A DNA stretch of 13,394 nt from Planctomycetota bacterium (lineage in GTDB: Bacteria > Planctomycetota > Planctomycetia > Pirellulales > Pirellulaceae). Position 1 is the stretch's first letter; every line of letters starts with the position of its first letter. The stretch is taken from assembly GCA_023430365.1 (NCBI GenBank), contig JAEZAS010000211.1, forward strand, positions 1-13,394, given 5' to 3'. The notes under the pieces were generated by a model that was not told where the DNA came from, did no database searches, and saw nothing but the letters and a program-made list of their open reading frames with translations. This document shows, in pieces, positions 7,207-13,394 of the stretch. A program made the translations under genes and the position numbers.

Positions 7207-9549
7207 CTACCAGTAATCTTCCGGGTACTCAAAGTTCGGCCGCCGGAGGCCATGCGGAAGAAACTCGAACTTTTCAAGCTGCGGGAGCTTCCCAAACGCT
7301 TCTTCTCCCTCCTTGGTCACCTTGACGTTGTCGTAGATGCTCAGCGTCTTCAGGTGGGGCAGATCCGCAAGCGCCTCGGCCGCGGCGTCCGTGATCTCCG
7401 TACCCTTGAGCACCAGCCGATTGAGCTTGCTGAAGTGACGCAGCTCGGCAACCTGCTCGTCGGTGATGTTCCCCTCAAACCGTAGCTGCTCAATGGCCGG
7501 CAATGCCGATAGCCGTTGGAGTTGCTCGGACGTGACCGGACTATGGTTGAAGTTGAGGATCTTGAGCGTGTCGAGCTTCAGCAATCCGACGATCGTCGTT
7601 TCATCGAGCGGAGCCGCTGCGCGATTGAGAAAACGCGGCGCATACATCGCGCTCCTCGGCATCGGCGGCGATTGGCTCCAATCGAGCCCGATCCGCCAAT
7701 CTGTGTTGTCAAACGCCTCCACGGCCGCGGCTACATCGGGGGGCAGTGGCGCTGGCGGCTGGGCCGGTGTGGAGGTCGCCAGATATTCGGCGAGTATGTC
7801 GACGTTCGCGAAGAAGCTACGCTGAATCTTCTCGACCTGCGGCTGCATTCGCGAATAGACCCTTAGGAGGCCCGTGTCCCAAGTCGTTCGCAGATCGTAC
7901 AACGCCTGCACAAACTCCGTCCCGCAGCCGATCTGATAGGCGCGCTCTAACGTCTTCTCAAACGTCTTGCCAACCAACGCGGGTTCCGGAGGCTGCGCCC
8001 CTGCTTCGGCCCAGAGAACCAGCGCCCGCAAGAGCGCGAAGTTGTATCCCAGGAGGAACGCCGTTTCGACTTCCTCCTCGTGCAGGGCGTTGAATTGCCC
8101 TTCGAGCTGTCGGGACAGCGTGTTTAGCGCGGCGTTCCCTTCGGCCGACACGAAACGCCGGACCAGGTTTTCGTCGAGACCGAGTTCCTCCCGGCATACT
8201 CCCTCGATCACGCTCAACCCCTCATCCACCGTTTCCTTGTACGGCGGCCAGTCCGTCGCCACCTGGCGGTCGCGGGCCCAGGGATCGTTGAGGAGCGGAG
8301 CGGGGGCTCGGGGGCGCGATTGGGGAGAATTCTGCTGATACAATATGGCATTGTGCACCGCATACCCCAGCCAGAAGGCCGCCGCTTTGAGCCGCGGAAC
8401 GTTTGATTGCTCCGCGATCGTAGTGGCCTCACGATAGGCGGCCGTCGCCTGTTTCCATTGCTCGGCGGCAGCCGGAAAGTCCGTGGCCGCATACAGTCGG
8501 TCGGCTTCGGCCCGGTGTTGCAGGGCGCGACTCCAATCAGCTTTTGCCGCCCGTTCCGCACCAGCCGCCGCGGCCTCGCTGGCGGCTGCATCCATGAGCT
8601 GTTTCTCGGCGAGCGATCCGCTGCGCTTGGTTTCCCAATCGCGGAGCGTGTTCGCCGCATCGATTGCCCGCTGAAAAGCGGCGCCTGCCTTGGCGAACTG
8701 CTGATCGGCGAACAAGCTTTGGCCTTCGTTGAGCGCCTTTCGCATCTCCTGCTGCAATTTGTCGAAGCCTTCGCCCGGGTCATACGCCGCCACGTCGGCA
8801 GCCAGCGACTCAGCCGCCGCCTTGGCCTGGATAACGTCCTGCGAGGCCACCGGATCTCGCGTAGCAAGAGCCGATAGCCCCACGACGAGCGCCGCCACGA
8901 GCACCAGCGCCGTGGCGGCGATGAATACGCGCGAGCGTTTGTCGCGAGACAGGAGCGTACTGGTGGCTTCGAGCACTTTCCGCGAGATGCTCTGGGTGGT
9001 CTCGCGCTCGCTGGCGTCCGTGGCTCCTTCATCGAGCAGGTGCTGGGCCATGCTGGCCAGCTTGTCGAGATGCTGTTCCAGCGGCGGCTGGTAGGCGTCG
9101 AGCCAGTGATGGCAACTGATGAAGTATTCCATCGCCTTGCTGGCGGGAATGTCTTCGATACGAAAGGGGATGATCGGCAGACCCTTGGCGACGGCCCGTT
9201 CGATCTCCCGCACGACCTGCTGCGAGCGATTGGAATACTCGGAGTAGATCAGCACCAGGAGCCGGCTGGCTTCGATGCCCCCGATGATCGATTCGCTCCA
9301 CTCCCGGCCCGCTACGATGTTGCGCGGCGCGATCCAGCAGCGCAGGCCACGCTGCTCCAGCACAGCGACGGCCGCGTCGGCGATGGGCTTATCTTTCGAC
9401 GAGTAGGAGATGAAGACGTCGAAGGCCGGCACTTTTCGTCCGGTAAGTGCGAGGGGTTGTCCGCAGGCGGGACAATCCATCGTCTGGCCGGCATGCTCTT
9501 CTTCCACACGCAGTCGGTTTCCGCATCCACAGACGACTTCCAGTGGCAT
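7207..9549 (-). CDS. Zinc ribbon-TIR-transmembrane-TPR-like-LRR protein
   Basis: Predicted 780 residues. C7, C9, C26 and C29 form a short zinc ribbon. The TIR domain spans about 43-155: FDVFISYSSKD at 43-53, a BB-loop-like RNIVAGREWSES at 76-87, and a candidate catalytic Glu at E115 in SQQVVREIERA, placed like the Glu of NAD-cleaving TIR domains. One membrane helix lies at about 208-229, preceded by basic SRDKRSR, so the TIR end is predicted cytoplasmic. TPR-like helical pairs follow (about 272-300, 341-380), then a helical region of unknown fold, and four or five leucine-rich repeats at about 655-765. The likely role is sensing coupled to TIR signalling or NAD+ cleavage; adaptor-only TIRs also exist, so enzyme activity is inference. 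The ATG at 9549 has GGAGG seven bases upstream. It is divergent from the SLOG-membrane gene with 156 bases between starts, suggesting shared control. Confidence 0.93.
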   Translation of the reverse strand: MPLEVVCGCGNRLRVEEEHAGQTMDCPACGQPLALTGRKVPAFDVFISYSSKDKPIADAAVAVLEQRGLRCWIAPRNIVAGREWSESIIGGIEASRLLVLIYSEYSNRSQQVVREIERAVAKGLPIIPFRIEDIPASKAMEYFISCHHWLDAYQPPLEQHLDKLASMAQHLLDEGATDASERETTQSISRKVLEATSTLLSRDKRSRVFIAATALVLVAALVVGLSALATRDPVASQDVIQAKAAAESLAADVAAYDPGEGFDKLQQEMRKALNEGQSLFADQQFAKAGAAFQRAIDAANTLRDWETKRSGSLAEKQLMDAAASEAAAAGAERAAKADWSRALQHRAEADRLYAATDFPAAAEQWKQATAAYREATTIAEQSNVPRLKAAAFWLGYAVHNAILYQQNSPQSRPRAPAPLLNDPWARDRQVATDWPPYKETVDEGLSVIEGVCREELGLDENLVRRFVSAEGNAALNTLSRQLEGQFNALHEEEVETAFLLGYNFALLRALVLWAEAGAQPPEPALVGKTFEKTLERAYQIGCGTEFVQALYDLRTTWDTGLLRVYSRMQPQVEKIQRSFFANVDILAEYLATSTPAQPPAPLPPDVAAAVEAFDNTDWRIGLDWSQSPPMPRSAMYAPRFLNRAAAPLDETTIVGLLKLDTLKILNFNHSPVTSEQLQRLSALPAIEQLRFEGNITDEQVAELRHFSKLNRLVLKGTEITDAAAEALADLPHLKTLSIYDNVKVTKEGEEAFGKLPQLEKFEFLPHGLRRPNFEYPEDYW

Positions 9550-9556
9550 AGCGTTT

Positions 9557-9561
9557 CCTCC
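9557..9561 (-). promoter_or_regulatory. Shine-Dalgarno site for the TIR-LRR gene
   Basis: On the minus strand GGAGG stands seven bases before the ATG at 9549. This is the best ribosome binding site in the window and confirms that the zinc ribbon is part of the protein. Confidence 0.8.
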
Positions 9562-9578
9562 GGCAGTAAGGCTCGGTC

Positions 9579-9607
9579 AACTTAACACGCTCGGTTTCGT
9601 CTGCCAA
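9579..9607 (-). promoter_or_regulatory. Candidate sigma70-type promoter for the TIR-LRR gene
   Basis: On the minus strand TTGGCA (9602-9607, five of six to the -35 consensus) is followed after 17 bases by TAAGTT (9579-9584, three of six to the -10 consensus). A start near 9572 would give a leader of about 22 bases carrying the Shine-Dalgarno. A perfect palindrome CAAATATTTG (9605-9614) overlaps the -35 edge and could be an operator. The -10 match is weak and planctomycete promoters are poorly defined. I could not pick a promoter for the plus-strand SLOG gene. Confidence 0.3.
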
Positions 9608-9705
9608 ATATTTGTCGCCTGAGCCGCAGAAACTGGTTGCAGCCGGAGCGCGAGAACGGCAAGATTGGCCCTGCCCGGGATTTCTTTCGACCTCGGAAAC
9701 TGCGC

Positions 9706-11490
9706 ATGGCTTCACCTGCTGTTTCGGATCGCGACTTGGGTTTGATTCCCCTGCTGCTCGGTGTCACCGGGCACCGTGACTTGCGCCCTGAGGATCTCGA
9801 ACCGCTACGGCGGGCAGTCCGGCAGGTCGTGGCCGAGTTTCGCACGGCCTATCCTCATACGCCGCTCGTGCTGCTGACCCCACTGGCCGAAGGCGCCGAT
9901 CAGCTCGTGGCTGAGGTCGTCCTGGCCGAAGGGGGGCGAATCGTCGTGCCGCTACCGATGCCGCTGGCGCTGTACGAAACGGATTTCCAGGAGCCGGAAG
10001 CGAGGCAACGGTTTTACGATCTGCTGGCACAGGCGGAAAGCTCATTCGAGCTTCCGCTTCCGGCAGGTGTCACAGCAGAAGCGGTCGCCGCATACGGTCC
10101 GCCGCGCAATGACTTGTATCTCCAGGTAGGGCGCTTCATTGCGGAGCATTGCCAGGTCCTCATTGCGCTTTGGGATGGAGTGAACACTCAGAAGACCGGC
10201 GGCACTTGGGAGATCGTCTCGTGGCGCGTGAACGAGGTTGCCCGAGGGGCAGCCAATTCGCTCCATCCTCCCGATCCCGTGCGGTGTGGCCCGGTGTTTC
10301 ACATCGTTACGCCCCGGCAAAGCGCCCCTCCGCCGGAGAAGCCGTATACTTCCCGCTGCATCTTCCCGGAAGTGCCCGAGCACGAGCGGTCGGCCGATCA
10401 GTCGTACGTGCAAATGCTCCAAAGCGTCGATCGCTTCAACGCCATGGCGAGCCAGCTCACCGAACCGTTGCACGCGCAGATGCGAGCGTCGGCGAACTAT
10501 CTCCTGCCCGACGCCGAAACCACGCTCCTCCCCCGGGCACTGCAAGCCATGCGTCAGCGTTTTGCCGCGGCCGACGCGCTTGCCGTCCACTGTCAACGCT
10601 GGACCTGGAACAGCCTGACGATGGTCATTGGCCTGGTGCTCGCGGCGGTGGTGGCCTACGAAATCACCTCGCAACTGCTGCATCGCGAGGCTTGGGGCTT
10701 GCTCGTTTACCCGTCGCTCCTGGGCGTGACCTATGTGTACTACCTCTGGTTTCGCCACCACGATTTTCAGAACAAGTACCAGGACTACCGCGCGCTGGCC
10801 GAGGGGCTGCGCATTCAGTTCTTCTGGAAACTAGCCGGTCTCGGCGAGTCCGTTGAGCAAAGTTACTTGCGCGAGCAGCGAACCGAGCTGGACTGGATTC
10901 GCAGCGGAATTCGGACCGCCTGGACCCTGGCTGGCGGCGCCATGACCGCCCCCGCCGCAGCCGTGTCGAGCGCACAGCGGCTGGAGTGGGTGAAGCGCTA
11001 TTGGGTTGAAGATCAGAACCGCTACTTCGCTCGCGCCGCCCATCGCGAAGAGCGACGCCACCACTTCCTGGAAAGGGTCGCCACGGTCCTGCTGAGCTTT
11101 GGATTGGGACTCGCGGTCGTGCTTGGGTTGCTGCTCGTGCTTCCGATCGGGCCGGGGCCAGCCATTCACCAGTGGTTCATGAAACACGACACGGTGAAGA
11201 GTGTTTTCTTCCTCGCGACCGGGCTCCCTCTGGCCGCGGCGGCAGCCATTCACACCTATGGCGAGGTGCGCGCGATGGAAGCCCACGCTCGCCAGTACCG
11301 CGCCATGGGCTGGATGTATGCGAACGCTCTGAAACGACTGGAGGAATTGCAGCAGAGTTCGTCATCGCAGGACGAACACGCCGAAGCATTTCGCCTGCTC
11401 ACGGAACTGGGACGGGAAGCGCTCCTGGAGAACGGCGACTGGGTGCTCCTCCACCGAGCTCGCCCCGTATCGGTCCCTCACGGTCGCTGA
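9706..11490 (+). CDS. SLOG-like nucleotide-binding domain fused to four-helix membrane region (SLATT-like effector candidate)
   Basis: Predicted 594 residues. The N-terminus reads as a Rossmann-like SLOG/YspA-type domain: strand plus turn LLLGVTGHRDL (16-26), LTPLAEGADQLVAE (57-70), IVVPLPMP (79-86), and an acidic/aromatic stretch VLIALWDG (151-158) followed by the Gly-rich KTGGTWEIV (163-171). Four membrane helices follow at about 302-320, 331-349, 457-480 and 497-516, in two pairs. After the first pair comes YQDYRALAEGLRIQFFW (358-374); after the second, a long amphipathic helix (520-550) and ENGDWVLLHRARP (575-587). This helix-pair-plus-helix layout resembles the SLATT (DUF4231-like) two-helix effectors that accompany SLOG and SMODS proteins and are proposed to form pores. 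The likely job is membrane disruption or signalling when SLOG binds a nucleotide; this is inference. The ATG at 9706 has GGAAA six bases upstream; an in-frame TTG at 9637 is less likely. Its divergent neighbour is the TIR protein. Confidence 0.88.
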   Translation: MASPAVSDRDLGLIPLLLGVTGHRDLRPEDLEPLRRAVRQVVAEFRTAYPHTPLVLLTPLAEGADQLVAEVVLAEGGRIVVPLPMPLALYETDFQEPEARQRFYDLLAQAESSFELPLPAGVTAEAVAAYGPPRNDLYLQVGRFIAEHCQVLIALWDGVNTQKTGGTWEIVSWRVNEVARGAANSLHPPDPVRCGPVFHIVTPRQSAPPPEKPYTSRCIFPEVPEHERSADQSYVQMLQSVDRFNAMASQLTEPLHAQMRASANYLLPDAETTLLPRALQAMRQRFAAADALAVHCQRWTWNSLTMVIGLVLAAVVAYEITSQLLHREAWGLLVYPSLLGVTYVYYLWFRHHDFQNKYQDYRALAEGLRIQFFWKLAGLGESVEQSYLREQRTELDWIRSGIRTAWTLAGGAMTAPAAAVSSAQRLEWVKRYWVEDQNRYFARAAHREERRHHFLERVATVLLSFGLGLAVVLGLLLVLPIGPGPAIHQWFMKHDTVKSVFFLATGLPLAAAAAIHTYGEVRAMEAHARQYRAMGWMYANALKRLEELQQSSSSQDEHAEAFRLLTELGREALLENGDWVLLHRARPVSVPHGR

Positions 11491-11562
11491 CCGGAGCAAA
11501 AAGAACTGCGACCCAAACCGCCGCATTTGCCAAAGCCGGCCAAGAGTTCGGCCCAGAAAAAG

Positions 11563-11635
11563 AGCGGCGGACGGGATTCGAACCCGCGACATCCAGCTTG
11601 GGAAGCTAGTGCTCTACCAACTGAGCTACCGCCGC
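11563..11635 (-). tRNA. tRNA-Gly (anticodon CCC)
   Basis: On the minus strand a full 73-base cloverleaf can be folded. The acceptor arm is GCGGCGG / CCGCCGC with discriminator T. The D arm is GCTC-AGTTGGTA-GAGC, and the anticodon arm CTAGC-TTCCCAA-GCTGG has one T-G pair and anticodon CCC. The T arm is GCGGG-TTCGAAT-CCCGT. It reads GGG glycine codons, and U73 is normal for bacterial tRNA-Gly. The 3' CCA is not encoded (CTC follows), so it must be added after transcription. A run of five T follows within a few bases. It is convergent with the SLOG gene, whose stop lies 72 bases away. Confidence 0.97.
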
Positions 11636-11713
11636 TTAGCGGTACGCCGATTATAGCCGCCCGTCTCGAAAACTTTCAAGGAAGGGGAGTTGGGGCCTGG
11701 CGCGGATCGCAGC

Positions 11714-11791
11714 CGTAGCTGAATTCGCCAGAATTCAGACAAACCAGCTCTCCACCCGCAGGGCGTCTGAATTCTGGCGAATTCAGCTACG
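11714..11791. repeat. Perfect 27-base inverted pair of GAATTC palindromes (BIME-like)
   Basis: Arms 11714-11740 and 11765-11791 are perfect reverse complements, separated by 24 bases. Each arm is itself a hairpin, CTGAATTC-GCCA-GAATTCAG, so the element is a palindrome of palindromes with four GAATTC sites. The hairpin at 1-26 carries the same core with a different loop. This layout resembles REP/BIME elements of proteobacteria. It lies 13 bases beyond the stop of the DUF1501 gene and upstream of tRNA-Gly on the minus strand, so it could also end the DUF1501 transcript. Confidence 0.85.
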
Positions 11792-11804
11792 CTAAGTCCC
11801 AGCC

Positions 11805-13295
<1,491 letters not shown>

Positions 13296-13394
13296 GGAAG
13301 CAGCTTGCGAGAACAGCAAAGGCCGGGGGATCTCTCCATTGTACGACGACCGATCAGGGAAGCCACGAATCGGACGGCCTTGGCCGCCATCGAG

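Noticed and set aside
11481..11493. CGGTC-GCT-GACCG hairpin at the end of the SLOG gene as a terminator
   Set aside because: A 5-bp stem overlapping the stop codon with no T-tract after it is too weak to call.

Overview
The window looks like chromosomal DNA of a planctomycete, probably of the Pirellulales type. The phylum call rests on a DUF1501 protein with a Tat signal, a giant SdrD_B-repeat surface protein carrying the planctomycete N-terminal motif (residues 35-48, of the F-E-x-x-E-x-R-R type), a Tat-exported WD40 protein, high G+C, and short GAATTC-rich and GGCAGGCT-type palindromes between genes. The order-level guess is inference.

Layout. (1) 49-5372, minus strand: a likely two-gene operon, a Tat-exported WD40 protein followed after 83 bases by a 1387-residue secreted protein with six SdrD_B-like domains and five FG-GAP/VCBS-like calcium-loop repeats. 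A perfect hairpin (1-26) follows its stop. (2) 5692-6639, plus strand: a DUF481-type outer-membrane beta-barrel, divergent from the operon across a 319-base spacer. (3) 6640-7206: a gene-free convergent gap packed with palindromes (a 9-bp hairpin, a 30-bp-arm imperfect palindrome, two diverged 50-base elements exactly 192 bases apart) and an AT-rich patch. (4) 7207-11490: a head-to-head pair. On the minus strand is a 780-residue protein with zinc ribbon, TIR domain, one membrane helix, TPR-like helices and leucine-rich repeats. On the plus strand is a 594-residue protein with an N-terminal SLOG-like Rossmann domain and four membrane helices resembling SLATT-type pore effectors. (5) 11563-11635, minus strand: tRNA-Gly(CCC). 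(6) 11714-11791: a perfect 27-bp inverted pair of the GAATTC palindrome. (7) 11805-13295, minus strand: a DUF1501 protein.

The most interesting part is the TIR / SLOG-membrane pair. TIR domains can turn NAD+ into signalling nucleotides and SLOG domains can bind such nucleotides, as in Thoeris defence. The pair is therefore a candidate immune or stress circuit in which a membrane-anchored TIR-LRR protein makes a signal that opens or activates a SLOG-gated membrane effector. This is inference from domain content and adjacency, and no function is demonstrated by the sequence. The other genes look like ordinary planctomycete envelope and surface functions.
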